Assembly: GCA_963854835.1 (NCBI GenBank)
Contig: OY978525.1
Span: 84,626,833-84,690,832 of the forward strand
Direction: 5' to 3'
DNA length: 64,000 nucleotides
Source of the DNA: Megamerina dolium
Taxonomy: Eukaryota; Arthropoda; Insecta; Diptera; Megamerinidae
Shown here: piece by piece, positions 11,846-23,318 of the stretch
Layout: every line of letters starts with the position of its first letter
Position numbering within the stretch: position 1 is the first letter of the stretch
Made by a program: the position numbers and the translations under genes
Notes under the pieces: generated by a model
What the model was told of the DNA's origin: nothing
Seen by the model: the letters and a program-made list of their open reading frames with translations, nothing else
Databases searched by the model: none

Positions 11846-12235
11846 TTTGCAGATGAAAAAGCTGTGCAAGATGGGTGCCGCGTTTGCTCACAAGAGCTCA
11901 CAAAAACACCAGATCACACATCCGCTATTGTGATGGCCAAAATCAATGAGTTAAAGCTCGAATTGCTTCAACACGCACCTTATTCGCCAGATTTAGCTCC
12001 TCCAAATTATTTGCTATTTCCAAATTTGAAAAAGAGAATGAAGAGGGGGAGTCAGCGGTAGATAGCTATTTTAATGAGCTAGACAGTGCATACTATAAAC
12101 AGGGTATCACAGCTATAGAATATCGCTGGGAAAAGTGTATAGAGCTAAAAGGACATTGTGTTGAGAAATAAAGAAAAGTGTTCCCAAATTTTTCTTTGTT
12201 AGGTCGGGTAATTCTAAAACGGCCCTCGTATGTAT
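11846..12235 (+). pseudogene. Deleted mariner copy
   Basis: Two blocks similar to the mariner at 4318-5486 are joined directly. The first is the segment around atgaaaaagct...aagatgggtgccgcgtttgctca; the second is the C-terminal transposase segment (LLQHAPYSPDLAPPNYLLFPNLKK, near 11966-12035). A right end similar to the mariner 3' terminus (cggccctcgtatgta) follows near 12222-12235. The 5' half and most of the catalytic core are gone. Confidence 0.75.
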
Positions 12236-12245
12236 ATATATATAT

Positions 12246-12612
12246 TGTAACGAGTATCGATGGTTGGTTGCTCAACACTATTGTGAATGACACAAATATT
12301 AGCAGCATCGAAACAAATGTCAACAAAATGAAAAAGGCGATAACCAGAATACGCCAACGAGAAAGAAAGAGATGAATCTCGACTACGATAAAGGAAGATC
12401 CTGGAGTGTTGCCAACAGAGTATAAATAGAGCCAGTGTTGACAAATGAAAATCAATCTAATCCCGAACGTGATTGCGCACACATCGATACAGTTTGAGAG
12501 GCAAAAGTTGCAAGTACATTAAAATGTTATTGCAAATAGTAAATTGTAAACAAAGTTGATTGTAAATAGAGTTTATTAAATAAATTGTTGCTGTATATAG
12601 TTGTATAAAATA
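12246..12612 (+). mobile_element. Ty3/gypsy LTR fragment, same family as the 34-50 kb elements
   Basis: Starts with tgtaacgagtatcgatgg and follows the LTR of the gypsy family seen at 33945, 37243, 38066, 44639 and 50126. It includes the block around gtgttgccaacagagtataaatagagcc (TATA-like tataaatag near 12420). It is more diverged than the others and stops short of the 3' end, near ttgtataaaataat. The left flank is ATAT, the same target as the intact copies. The 3' end is lost where the A-rich tail of the next, minus-strand, element begins. Confidence 0.8.
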
Positions 12613-12646
12613 ATATTTTACTTTTTTATTTTACGAATTCGACCAC

Positions 12647-15600
12647 TTATATGGGTCCCTTTTCGTCCCTCAAATCGTGTGTTCGGTTGCAGAATTCTAC
12701 TTCCTTTCTCATAATAACATCACGCGTTATTTCAAGCATGTCTTTGTGGGGTATGTTCCACATTTCGAGTTCATCAATAAATTGGCGACCCAGTGTGGAC
12801 ATCCTCCTGCTTGCCAATGCAGGACACTGGCACACTATGTACGCCGCTGTCTGCCTTTTCCATGCATAATCTGCAAATGTCAGCATCCTCCCCTTCAACA
12901 AGACCCATCTTGCTGAGGTGGTACCTGAAATTGCCATGCCCAGTTATTAATGCAGTCAACCAGCTTAGAGTCATTCGTCCTAGACTGTGAAGCCCTTCCC
13001 GATTCACTCCCCTTTAATAGCCTCAACGAAGACTTTGCCTGTCTACAAGTGGATGAGTTGTCCCATCTCGTGGAGTTTCTTTATCCACTCTTCGACCTTT
13101 GCCTTCACCGTCCCGCTGCTGAGAGCAACTACTGGTTCCGGTCCATAAAATTCAGCTTCAGACCCTTGCCTAGCCAAGGCGTCTGCAGCTTCATTTTATT
13201 TAATACCAATGTGTCCCTTCTCCCACATAAGAGTAATCGCATTACTACGAGCACACCCGTTAAGTTTCTGAACACATTCGAGCGCCAACTTAGAAGATAC
13301 CGTAGGTTGTTGCAGTCTCCTGAGCACCGCCTGGTTATCGAGTGCTAGCAAGATTTTCTTACATTGCACCTTTCCATCCAGTAGATGGTCTAGCGCATGC
13401 ATTAGACCAAGAATTTCTGCTTGATAGACCGATACGTATCTTCCCAGATTCAGAGTGCATGCCAGTCCCAACTCTTTAGAGAAGATTCCAGCAACCGCTC
13501 TGCCATCCATTAATGAAACATCTGTAAAAATACTGATGTCATTTTCCTCACATACATCATGTGTGAAGCCGTCTTCAATGAGTGTTCTGTGTGACTTTTC
13601 AGTCATCTTCAGCCTACCCATTCCCTCCATTGGCATTTGCGTCTCCTTTACACTGCTATACCAGAGTGACAGGATGCCCCTATGCCCTATCTCCGTTCCG
13701 AATCCATACCAATTATTGGTTGTCTTCAGACGTAATGCTGTTATTGCCGCTGACTTCATAATATGCAAGTCCAACGGCAGCAGCCCAAGAAAGACTTCCA
13801 ATGCTTCTACTGGGGTCGTCCGGATAGCTCCGGTAATCCCAATACAATCCATTCTTTGCACCCTATCTAACTTGCTTGCTGGGTGACCTTAGGCCACCAG
13901 ACCACAGCAGCATACGTTATTAAGGGCCTTACCATCGTTGTTTAGGTCCAGTGCGCTGCTCTGGGAGTAATTCCCCACATGAGACCGAACAATCTCTTAC
14001 ACTGATGCAATACCCGCTTGCCCTTCTGGATCTTGTCATCGACGTGACTATTCAGCTTCTTATCCAGGATGACACCTAGATACTTTACTTTCCTTGAGAC
14101 GTTGATTTTTGATCCAAAAAGCCTAAGAGGGTCTATTGTTAGTCCATTCTTTTTTTTAGTAAAGAGTACTGTTTCCAATTTACTAGCATTTACAAAGAGA
14201 CCTTGTTCCGTGCACCATCCTTCAACCATTTTGAGTGCACCTCTCATGGTATCATAAATAGTGTCCAAGAACTTACCGCTCACCGTTACCGCTATGTTAT
14301 CTGCATACCCGACGATGTGTATGCCTTTAGAGTCCAGAAGCTGAAGTAGGGGATCGACCGTGATCCAAAAGATGGGCGATAATACCCCCCCTGTGGACAC
14401 CCTTTGACTACCCTATCTCTGAGTCTGTAACTCCCATTTTGAAAGTTTATTGCCCTTTTCCTCAGCATGCTGTCCACCCACCTTATAATGATTGGGCTGT
14501 CTTCACGAGTAGAAAGGGCCATCCTTAGCTTATCGAAACCAATCTTACCGCAGGCACATTCTATATCCATAAAAGTAGACATAGAAATCCCTCCACAAAA
14601 CAGTTCCCTTTCCGCTACGCGAATGAGTTCGTGCAGGGCCGTTTCAGTTTATTTGCCAGCTCTGTATGCGTGCTGACACCTGCTCAGTTGTTTTGCCGGA
14701 AGCGTTGTCCTTTCCAAATAGTCCGCTAGTACTCCCTCCATACATTTAAGCAAAAAGGAGGTCAAGCTAACCGGCCGGAAAGATTTAGCCTCTAAGTAGT
14801 CCCTTTTTCCCGGCTTTGGAAGAAAGACAACCTTAGTCTCTCTCCATTGAGTCGGGATATATCCTGTAGCCAGGCAAGTAGTAAATATTCCCAGAAGCCT
14901 GTCTACCAGAGCTTCTGCACCCCACTGAAGTAGGGTTGGAAATATCCCGTCTGTACCCGCTGTTTTGAATGGAGAGAAACGCTTAATGGCGTTTATCACT
15001 CCATCTCTGGTGACTATCCTTTCAGCTTCCAATCTTTCATTCCTGTTTGTACCCTTGCGGGTGGCTTCCCAAGGATCTTCCGATATAAGGCTTCGTGGAA
15101 AATGCACCTCGATCGGGTATTTCAGTGACTCTCCTATTGTCTCTGTAAAGGATCCATTCGTTTTGCGAATTAATCCCAATTTTGACTCCGGGTCCTTTGA
15201 TATAATCCTCTGTAATCTACATACATCGGTCATATCTTGCATATTTGAGCAGAATTCCCTCCACGTTTTCCTTTTACGGTTGCGTAGAGTCTTCTTCAGC
15301 TCCCTTTTCTTTGACTTGTAGTCGTCCCACGCGTTGTGATCCCCTCTCATGTGACGATTAAAAGCCTTCCTTGTCTCCTTTTTCATGGATTCCAGTTCCC
15401 CATTCCACCATGGAGTGGGATCTCCTTCGTCCACTACCGTCAGAGGACATGAAGCTTCAAATGCTTTGATCATGACTTAGCCGATAGCGCTCACCTGATA
15501 CTCAACATGTTCGCTTGTTCTAGGTCTCTTAAACCTCCCTGGCAATAATTCCTCAAGAACTTCGCAGTACCTTGTACAATCCGTCCGTTTCGGTATCCTT

Positions 15601-16640
15601 ACCATTCTACAGCCGTTCCTATGTCTTTTATCGGACGTAACCCCAAACTGAATGGCCCTGTGGTCCAACATGGTTAGTCTATCTACAACCCTCCAATCCA
15701 AAATCCTATCCAACATTTGGACATTCGTCAGGGTAACATCAATGACCTCGCAACGACGTGAGTCGACAAAGGTCGGTTCTGTTCCCCTATTGGCAACTTG
15801 CAGACCAAATCTTTCTATAAATTCGAGTATACACTCTCCTCTATAGTTTTCATTGCTACTGCCCCACACAGAACTGTGAGCATTGGCATCGCAGCCTAAG
15901 ATCAGACCAACCCCCTTTCCATCACAGAATCTCACTAGAGCTTCCACCTCTCTAGAAGGTGGTCCGTCTGGAGAATCGTATGGAAGGTATGCTGATGCGA
16001 TCATAAATGATCCCGCACCGTCACCTATTTTCACTACTGTGAGATCCGGTGAGCACAAGTTAGACATTAGAATCGCACGTATCCCATGACTAACTAAAAT
16101 GCATGTCCTCAACTTCCCCTCTGTTTGTGGATAAAACAAAGTGGTCTTTTGTGCAGATAGACCTTTGATTCTTCCATGAAGGATCGAGGGCTCCTGAACC
16201 AGTGCAATGTCAAGCTCATCCTCATCGAAGCTCCGCACCATCGTTGCTAATGCTGCTTTGCTGTGGTGAATATTAAGATGACACACATTTAATGGTTCCT
16301 GGCGCGGGCCCACTTCCCGCCCTAATGGCTTCTTCCTTGCAGAATCTGTCACTAGCCCCACGCCTGGAGCCGCGTCGCACCCCTCATACTGCATCTTTCT
16401 GGAATTTAACGACGGCCTGTCCAAGACCGCAGATGGGTCTCCCCCTGCGATCTTGATGGCCTCCGCGTCCTCCTTGGGACACAGCACGGTGAGTACGACA
16501 CCTGCCCTTTCTGCCTCGCCAAACTCTTCTATGCGAATAACACTCCAATTGGAAGTGTCCTTCACACAGGCGTTCTGGCGTTGCAGCCTTATGAGGATGA
16601 TGTCGCTGGCCACAGCATTGCCAAGAGCAACAATCACCAT
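12647..16640 (-). pseudogene. Retrotransposon ORF2: endonuclease, reverse transcriptase, RNase H
   Basis: Endonuclease: 16640-15477, with NVCHLNIHHSKAA, ALVQEP, GCDANAHSSVWGS and a C-terminal LDHRAI motif. An in-frame TAA (15477-15479) precedes the RT region (15473-14649: AGTDGIFPTLLQWG, SFRPVSLTSFLLK). Another in-frame stop follows HAYRAGK near 14649. The RT then continues in 14582-14292 and, after a frame change at the CPQGG motif, in 14400-13942, where the catalytic box reads YADN rather than YADD. RNase H is at 13861-13196 (DVSLMDGRAVAG, ALDNQAVL). The final zinc segment is CRLCMEKADSGVHSV near 12880. At least two stops, two frame changes and the altered box make this inactive. Confidence 0.85.
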
Positions 16641-16646
16641 CTTCCT

Positions 16647-17519
16647 CTATGCCGACAAGGCAGTTAGGCTGTCACATTTGAGCTTTTCACCGTCCCACAA
16701 ACCGGTTAGGTGCTCCACTATCTTGCACAGGCATTGCTTGAATTGTTGATTTTTACACCTTAGTACAAACCATCCGCTCTCCACCCTTGTCCTGCCGACA
16801 AATCCAATGTCATTGACATCGTCTTCAAGGGACTCCATGGCATCCAACAAAAATACCTTGAAGGTACTCAGATAAGTATCCTCCAGGCGCCCCTCTAGTG
16901 ACAAGTCCATGACTCCCATAACAAGGTCAGCTTCCGCTACTTGAGCGTAAGTCTTTCTCGCCCTGGTGGACTCTCCCTTTGCCTGCTCAGCCCGACGTTT
17001 AAGAGCTCAACCAAGACCGCTCGGCCCAGGTGCCGCATGTGAGGCTTGTGAGTTCGCTGGGTTAACAATCTTGGCAGATTGTCCACCCCGCTCATCACTC
17101 CCCGATGTCGGGTTTTCCTGCCCCGTCGTTCCCAGAGCTACCCTACCCGTGTTAGACTTGGGCTTCAAGCCTCTTTTGGAGCGACTGATGACCTTTATAA
17201 TTGGCCGTCCATCTCTCCGAGCACTTGCCCCTTTCAGTGTCTGCGTAGAAGAATTATCAACCTTCTCAAGAGACGGTTGTCCATCCTTCCCAGCATCCAC
17301 CTCAATTGGCCCCTCCGTCGTCTTCGGATGAGGCTCCTCAGGCGTCGAACTTTTCAAAGTGGTTCCGGAGCTATCGCCCCTGAACCTCTTCCCCGAGTTC
17401 TCCACCTCCAAGGTCGACTCATCTTGCAGAAGTCCAGAAGTCTTCGTCCACACCATCCGATGTTCGGTCCGATATTTTACGCTACCTCCAAACCGGCTTC
17501 CCTGCCGACCTGGTGACAC
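16647..17519 (-). pseudogene. Retrotransposon ORF1 (gag-like) region
   Basis: Two readable pieces. 17519-17007 encodes about 170 residues of hydrophilic, Ser/Thr/Gly/Lys-rich sequence of the type found in ORF1 N-termini. 16919-16647 encodes 90 residues with a compact hydrophobic pattern (DINDIGFVGRTRV-like and SGWFVLRCKN), reminiscent of the DUF4780-type ORF1 domain of some insect elements. A frame break separates them. ORF1 proteins of this class bind the element's RNA. I see no intact CCHC knuckles. Domain naming is tentative. Confidence 0.5.
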
Positions 17520-18169
17520 CGTCCCCTTCCTTCAACAACGTCGAAGCCGCTGGCGTAGGTCTTTCGAGACGATCCGCCACGATAGATGCTGTCATTGGTT
17601 TTGGGCTGGCTAAAAGCTTCTTTAGAAGCCTCATTTTCCGCCACCCCCTCCACTACATTTCCCGCCGTGGCTATCAGCACTACTTCGCATGAGGCAGTGC
17701 TGTCCGCTATTGCAGTTCTTAGTTCCAGAGGTGGGAACGAGTGATGCAGCTAACAGTTCGTCCTATGATGAAGCCGTATTGTCCTCCGTTCCACCCGTTA
17801 ACACCCCTGCAACCACCAGATTTTTGGATCGAGATCCGGTAAGGTAAGGCTATTTATTACGGAGGGCGCCAGGTATCCGTAAGCTTATGTTAGCGACTGG
17901 GCTATTTGAAAAAGGGGCCCAAAGTCAGGCTGATTTTCGGCACGGATCGCCTAACACCTTAATCCATCCCCTCACCTCCGATCATGATAAGAGTACGTTG
18001 CCGAATGCTGTACTATTGAAGAGTAACAAACACTCACCAACTTACCCTTATCTTAGCTAGATACCGCCTGACAACGTACAGGCTAAATTGTGGTATCTAC
18101 TTCCAGTCGGCACCCTCGAGGCGGGTTCAGTAGAGGATTTTGCCGACCGTTGCATAAAATAAGTGCAGT

Positions 18170-18170
<1 letters not shown>

Positions 18171-18266
<96 letters not shown>

Positions 18267-18285
18267 GTATATATATATATATATG

Positions 18286-18326
<41 letters not shown>

Positions 18327-18329
18327 ATG

Positions 18330-18424
<95 letters not shown>
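18171..18424. repeat. (TA)n microsatellite
   Basis: About 250 bp of TA dinucleotide repeat interrupted by TATG steps. It lies exactly between the 5' end of the minus-strand LOA-like element and an RTE-type 3' fragment. Predicted ORFs of alternating Tyr/Ile are artefacts of the repeat. Confidence 0.97.
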
Positions 18425-18425
<1 letters not shown>

Positions 18426-18613
18426 TAGCATCACGCGAATGTCGCTTGAGTGGAATCCGCAGGGGAGCAGAGGCCGCGGACGACCAACAAACACCTGGAG
18501 ACGATCAATACTGGGGGAGCTAGCTGCTGTCGGCGCTAGATCAACTGCCCAAAACCGTGTGCGATGGCGATGCCTTGTGGAGGCCCTATGCTCCAATTAG
18601 GAGTTTAAAGGAG

Positions 18614-18617
<4 letters not shown>
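18425..18617 (+). mobile_element. 5'-truncated RTE-type retrotransposon, 3' end only
   Basis: The last ~55 codons of a non-LTR polyprotein ([18 protein letters not shown], then [14 protein letters not shown] and a stop near 18598) followed by a short 3' UTR and an A run at about 18617-18629. The RGRPxxTWRR and RWR..V.ALCS pattern is the characteristic C-terminus of RTE/BovB-like and related insect elements. It may belong to the same family as the element at 41071-43801, which lacks this end, so the relation cannot be read directly. (TA)n arrays flank it on both sides. Confidence 0.75.

Positions 18618-18685
<68 letters not shown>
18618..18685. repeat. A run followed by (TA)n array
   Basis: A 3'-terminal A tract of the preceding fragment runs directly into about 55 bp of TA repeat. 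Confidence 0.9.
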
Positions 18686-18689
<4 letters not shown>

Positions 18690-18954
18690 TTATCTATGGT
18701 AATATTAATTTCATCTGGCTATATTTTGAAAGGTGACATTGTAAGCTTCATTTTGTTAAAAGTTATCTACGTTTAAAAATGAGTGAAAATATGACGAATA
18801 TTGCTTTTCTATTATAAAAAAGATAAGAATGAGTCGCAAGCTACTGAAAAAATTTTTGAAGTGGTTTGCACTTTTTTCATCTGATAATTTTGATGTTATA
18901 AAATGCGCGTCACTCTAGTCAATCAATCACTGAAAAAGTCCATGAAATCAAGTT

Positions 18955-19225
18955 TATTCGCTTAATATGGCGCAAAATTATGGGCGACAACATGGCTTCT
19001 CAATATTCCTGGAAAGGGACACCGAACAAAAAGACTAGACATTATGGCAGTTACGAATGCATTTAGAGGTAAACAATAACGCATAAAAAATTATTTTTCC
19101 TTCACATTAATATTTTTCAGGCGCATTTAACAGAATATTTGTTGGCTCTGCCAAAGAATTTATTCGAGCGAGCGCAAAGTGATTTCAAACGTCAAAGGAA
19201 CCTCTCCAAAAAAGCAAGAACATTA
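18955..19225 (+). pseudogene. Possible DUF4806-like domain remnant with intron
   Basis: Reading near 18965-19070 gives WRKIMGDNMASQYSWKGT, then after a one-base frame change RLDIMAVTNAFRG. A gtaaac donor (19069) and a ttttcag acceptor (ending 19120) could splice this to AHLTEYLLALPKNLFERAQ. The W-(x)-G-T..K pattern recalls DUF4806, a domain found in many insect transposon-related proteins. The identification is weak. The frame change argues for a dead copy. No surrounding ORF was found. Confidence 0.3.
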
Positions 19226-20082
19226 ATTTATTTTATTTCTTTATTTCTTCATTTTGTACCATATTATGTGAAACCATTTTCTTTTTTTGAGTAACTTATT
19301 ATTTAATAATGAGAAAAAATGAAAAATTAAATTAAATAAAATTAGGAGCATTTTTGGAATCCGTACGGACTCCTCTTCGGTGCATTATCAGAGAGCAAAA
19401 CAATCCCTGAACACTCATTTTGGGTTATCTTCGGATGATTTAAGGAGTCCTTTTCCAAAAAATTATAAGCGAATAGAGGAGTCCGCACGGAATATTTGCG
19501 GTTTATCTGAGTGAGCATTCTGGGACGCCGAAATCACTCATTTAAGAAGTCCTAAAGGAACACTTTTTTCATATATATATTGAAGAGCACTTTTCTCCGG
19601 CGGATATGCTCCTTTGGGACTCTTTTCGGAGGCTCCCTATGTGGGTCAGCGCACCGCTAAGAGAGTCCTAATGGTGCACCTTGTGGACTCCGTTGGTTGG
19701 CTGGGATACATTATGTGAGAAAGCAACTTTTTGATATTCACACACACACAGTAGTCCACGTGATTTTAGTTATCATGGTATGTCTAAACATTGTTGGTAT
19801 GCTTTCGTAATTGCAGAACTACGAATTGTCTGGAAAAGTGCTTTGTCAGCTTTTTCACACCCAACTGCAACTCAGTTGGCTCATTGTTCTGGAATTCCAC
19901 ATTTATGTATAAGTTATGGATTGTATTTTTGTAAATTTGAGCAATGTTGGTATGTGTATGGATAAATATGTATTTCACAATTTCGGGAAATATGTCGCGA
20001 GGCTAAACATGCATATGTGCGTATTACATATTTCGCAACATCCCTCCCTTCTCCCAGGAAGAAAAAATTAAAATAATAAATA
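19226..20082. other. Intergenic stretch with an imperfect inverted repeat
   Basis: No gene recognised. Between 19345 and 19690 the words ggagtcc and ggactcc recur many times, and an inverted repeat of about 30 bp pairs 19357-19388 with 19467-19499. The remainder is ordinary AT-rich sequence. Confidence 0.4.
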
Positions 20083-20457
<375 letters not shown>

Positions 20458-20861
20458 CACGATGACGATATTCTTATTGCTGGTTGTTGTATGCTGCACT
20501 TAGGTTTTTACTAGTTTTTGTTGAAGTCTAGTAGTGAAAACAGTGCTCTAAAATCCATCGTCACTGATAAATACCGTAGCTGCAATCTTTTGTTCGATTG
20601 TGGTTGCATAACTATTATTGTTGATGCTGCCGGTGTTGTGGCTTTGTCGGCTTTGTGTATGTTGATATGTCTTTGCTACGTCGCGCTGGCTGAGCACGCC
20701 AACGGTGTTGTTTGTAAATTTTATTATTTATTTTTTTATAAGTTCTATTATTATGTATGTTCGCTGTACTGGGCCTGCTATGTTTTCTGTTCTGCTTATA
20801 TTTGTCCTTTGCTGTCTCAAGGATAGTTTCGTGGTCTTTTGGTGGCTGTTATTGTTATTAA
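20458..20861. other. Intergenic stretch, no gene seen
   Basis: An ORF-length open stretch exists (20518-20826), but its composition (runs of hydrophobic residues from GT-rich DNA, no recognisable motif) does not support a gene. Confidence 0.4.
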
Positions 20862-21342
20862 TAGCCTAGACAGACGGCAGCCTAATTCCGGATTACCGAG
20901 TTAATTCGAATTAACTCGGGCATTAACTGCAGCTAATCCGCATAAACTCTATGAATTAATTCGCAAAATAAAAGAGGATTAGGGGAATTTGCGATGGTAA
21001 CACTGCTGAAAATTGACTATTGTGAATTTTTCTCCATCCATTTTACATAATATTAGGTGTATTCGCTAACAAAAAACTTTCAACAATTGTTAACAGTTTT
21101 CAACATGAAAAGCGTTGGCGAACAAATAAATCCAGCTGTCAATTGTGAACTGTGAATGTCAATTTACAAGTTTTTGATAGTTTTCAGTTCACATACTACT
21201 TGTAGTAATGTAAGTGAGCAGACCTAATAAAACAGCAATCAGCCGTTTAGTTAATCCGCAATATTGCCGTCTGTCAGGTTATTATTTTATTCGGATCAAG
21301 TGCGCCGGTAATCCGGAATTAGGCTGCCGTCTGTCTAGGCTA
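20862..21342 (+). mobile_element. Harbinger-like MITE, copy 2 of 3
   Basis: About 481 bp with the same terminal inverted repeats as copy 1 (starts tagcctagacagacgg, ends ccgtctgtctaggcta). It is flanked by TAA at 20859-20861 and 21343-21345. Same orientation as copy 3, opposite to copy 1. It is shorter than the others because of an internal loss of sequence present near 44240-44300 in copy 3. Confidence 0.88.
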
Positions 21343-21345
21343 TAA

Positions 21346-21593
21346 GGCTGCTAATCTCGATGCATCTACTGCTGCTGCTGCTCTCTTGTGCGTGTAGGGG
21401 AATTACCAGCAACCTTTATAATTATAGTTCACTTATATCTAGGTACAATTATGTGTTGGATAGTTAATTTTTCTTATTTAAATATACATATATTCTTATA
21501 TACCATATATACATAATAAAATCTATACTTAATTTTGAAAAGGTAAGAAAAATGCATTGTTGTTTGGAATGCCGTGTTTTAATTGCCAATCAT
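21346..21593. other. Intergenic stretch, no gene seen
   Basis: CTG-rich then AT-rich sequence; nothing recognised. Confidence 0.4.
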
Positions 21594-21815
21594 GACGTTC
21601 ATTTTCTGTTTCACCAATTTAGATTGCTGGGTGGCTATTCCGTGGTTATATTACCAGTCAGTCAATTGAACGCCAATCAGGGTGTTCATTTTCCGTTTCA
21701 CCAATTTAGATTGCTGGGTGGCTATTCCGTGGTTATATTACCAGTCAGTCAATTGAACGCCAATCAGGGTGTTCATTTTCCGTTTCACCAATTTAGATTA
21801 TTGGGTGGTTACACT
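21594..21815 (+). repeat. 87-bp tandem repeat, about 2.6 units
   Basis: The unit runs from gtgttcattttccgtttcac to caattgaacgccaatcag and is repeated at an 87-bp period with very few differences. The third unit is partial and ends at attattgggtggttacac. Because 87 is a multiple of three, the frame stays open across units, but the short ORF is best explained by the repeat, not by a gene. The phrase gttcaattgattggtaatat at 40755 suggests that the unit derives from a dispersed repeat also present there. Confidence 0.9.
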
Positions 21816-21827
21816 TGATTGCGGAGA

Positions 21828-22095
21828 CAGAGGTGAAATATTTTATCAAAATAATTATGCTGCATTAAATTTAAATTGATTTCATAATGGATAGCGCGCT
21901 GAATGATTTGATAAAAACAGCAATCTTATATGCTGAGAATGTGTGTTTTTGGAACGATAATCATTGAGTTAATAGAAAAAGTATCATCGAAAAATCAGCA
22001 AAAAAGAAAACGATCAAGTGGAATAAAAACAAATAGCGAAAAAAACGAAGTACAAACGGCTCTTTCACATCCTGACAAAGGAATTGCAACATTCT
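21828..22095 (+). repeat. Dispersed repeat, copy a
   Basis: About 270 bp closely similar to 22893-23190 (shared words include attgatttcataatggat, gcgcgctgaatgatttgata, gctgagaatgtgtgtttttg and gaagtacaaacggctctttc). Each copy can be read from an ATG as a short acidic peptide (start MDSALNDLIKT) that soon meets stops. It could be the fragment of a retroelement gag or a non-coding element. I do not recognise it. Confidence 0.75.
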
Positions 22096-22892
22096 TCTGG
22101 GCTTCAAAAATTACATAAGGATGACCGATGCGAAACCTTGGATGGGCTCCGCAAGGCCCTTAATGTTAATGTTGAGATGTTTAGGCCACCCTGTGCTAGT
22201 GCCATTAATTGCCGGCAGATGGCACTGCTTATGTTGATTGAACACTTAGTCTGTATGGCGACGGTGTTGATGATCTGATATTCTTCGACGACGAATCGTT
22301 TTTATGATGGCGGCAGTTTTTCTTCTTTTCCAAAATTTTATTCTTAAAACCCAATGAATTAATATACTTTGAAATTTTAAAATTTATAAAATACGAAATA
22401 AAACCAGTGACAGGAAAATTAGTTGAAATTAACATTGGAGATAGAACGTACCACATATATAAAACCAATTGTAATAAATATTGTGAACGAAACAACGTAT
22501 ATACACATTAAAATTGAAATCCATTATATTTACTATTATCTAACTTTAAAAGTATTTTTATTAAACGGAAAGCAAATAGCTTTCTTTAAAGGGATTTTAT
22601 ATAATTAATGTTTAAAATTTAATAATCCTTCACAGTTGTCATCATAATAAACATGTATGTACGCAATACCCGTAAAGCAATATTGCATTATTTAGAATTA
22701 TTTTTTCTCACATTTTCTTTTTCTTTATATAAAATTGTACTTGGCAACACTGGTCAAATTGGTTTGATTGGTGTCGAGAACAGCAATCAGAACTGATTGA
22801 CATGCAAATGTTCATTATTGGAATCATTTTTCATTTTGTATTGAAACCAACAACAATTTTTTATGGCCTTGATTGGTAATATGACCAAGGTA
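22096..22892. other. AT-rich stretch with a dispersed repeat segment
   Basis: No gene recognised. The segment near 22562-22640 (atagctttctttaaaggga and cttcacagttgt) reappears at 38805-38890, and the segment near 22828-22880 (ttcattttgtattgaaacca) reappears at 40705-40765. This marks further parts of the dispersed repeat family. Confidence 0.5.
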
Positions 22893-23190
22893 TTACATAT
22901 GATTGCTGAGGCAGAGGTGTAATATTTTATCAATTGCTGCATTAAATTTAAATTGATTTCATAATGGATTGCGCGCTGAATGATTTGATAAAAACATCAG
23001 CCATATATGCTGAGAATGTGTGTTTTTGGAACGATAATCATAGAAGTGTACTGGGAAAAATAATTGGGTTAATAGAAAAAGTATCATCGAAAAATCAGCA
23101 AAAAAAAAACGATCAATTGGAATAAAAAAAGAGCTAAAAAAAACGAAGTACAAACGGCTCTTTCACATTTCTGACAAAAGAATTGCAACA
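22893..23190 (+). repeat. Dispersed repeat, copy b
   Basis: Second copy of the repeat described at 21828-22095, slightly longer because it keeps about 25 bp (agaagtgtactgggaaaaat region) missing from copy a. Short ORFs in it are interrupted. Confidence 0.75.
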
Positions 23191-23318
23191 TAACGACTGT
23201 TGCTAAATTCCAAAACGTCCTGCGGCTCATTGATATAAAGGATTTAAAAAAAAAGAAACGCCAGTTGCAAATCCAAAACCGCCAGATCAGCAACTGGCAG
23301 TGCTGGTGTCAATAGTTG

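Larger units (their letters stand above)
12613..18170 (-). mobile_element. Non-LTR retrotransposon of the LOA/I group, nearly full length
   Basis: Read on the minus strand the order is: 5' leader (18170 to about 17700), ORF1-like region (17519-16647), an AP-endonuclease plus reverse transcriptase plus RNase H polyprotein (16640 to about 13190), and a terminal zinc-binding segment (13007-12647). An A-rich tail is read as the complement of tacttttttattttac. Presence of RNase H after RT and the FRPVSLTSFLLK motif point to the I/LOA group. Clade naming is by motif memory and should be checked with a tree. The 5' end abuts a (TA)n array. Confidence 0.82.

Noticed and set aside
12651..17613. Plus-strand ORFs over the LOA-like element, for example 12950-13348 and 14965-15321
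   Set aside because: Antisense to the RT, RNase H and endonuclease reading frames; no motif of their own.
18090..18600. Long Tyr/Ile ORFs on both strands over TA repeats (also 20166-20514, 40694-41145, 61266-61711)
   Set aside because: They are translations of (TA)n arrays, equally open in several frames, and have no protein-like composition. Only the C-terminal end at 18425-18600 is real retroelement sequence.
20518..20826. A 102-codon + ORF with hydrophobic segments
   Set aside because: GT-rich simple composition, no start context or homology recognised, flanked by repeats.
21552..21818. An 88-codon ORF with three similar 29-residue repeats
   Set aside because: Open only because the 87-bp tandem unit is a multiple of three; no evidence of a gene.
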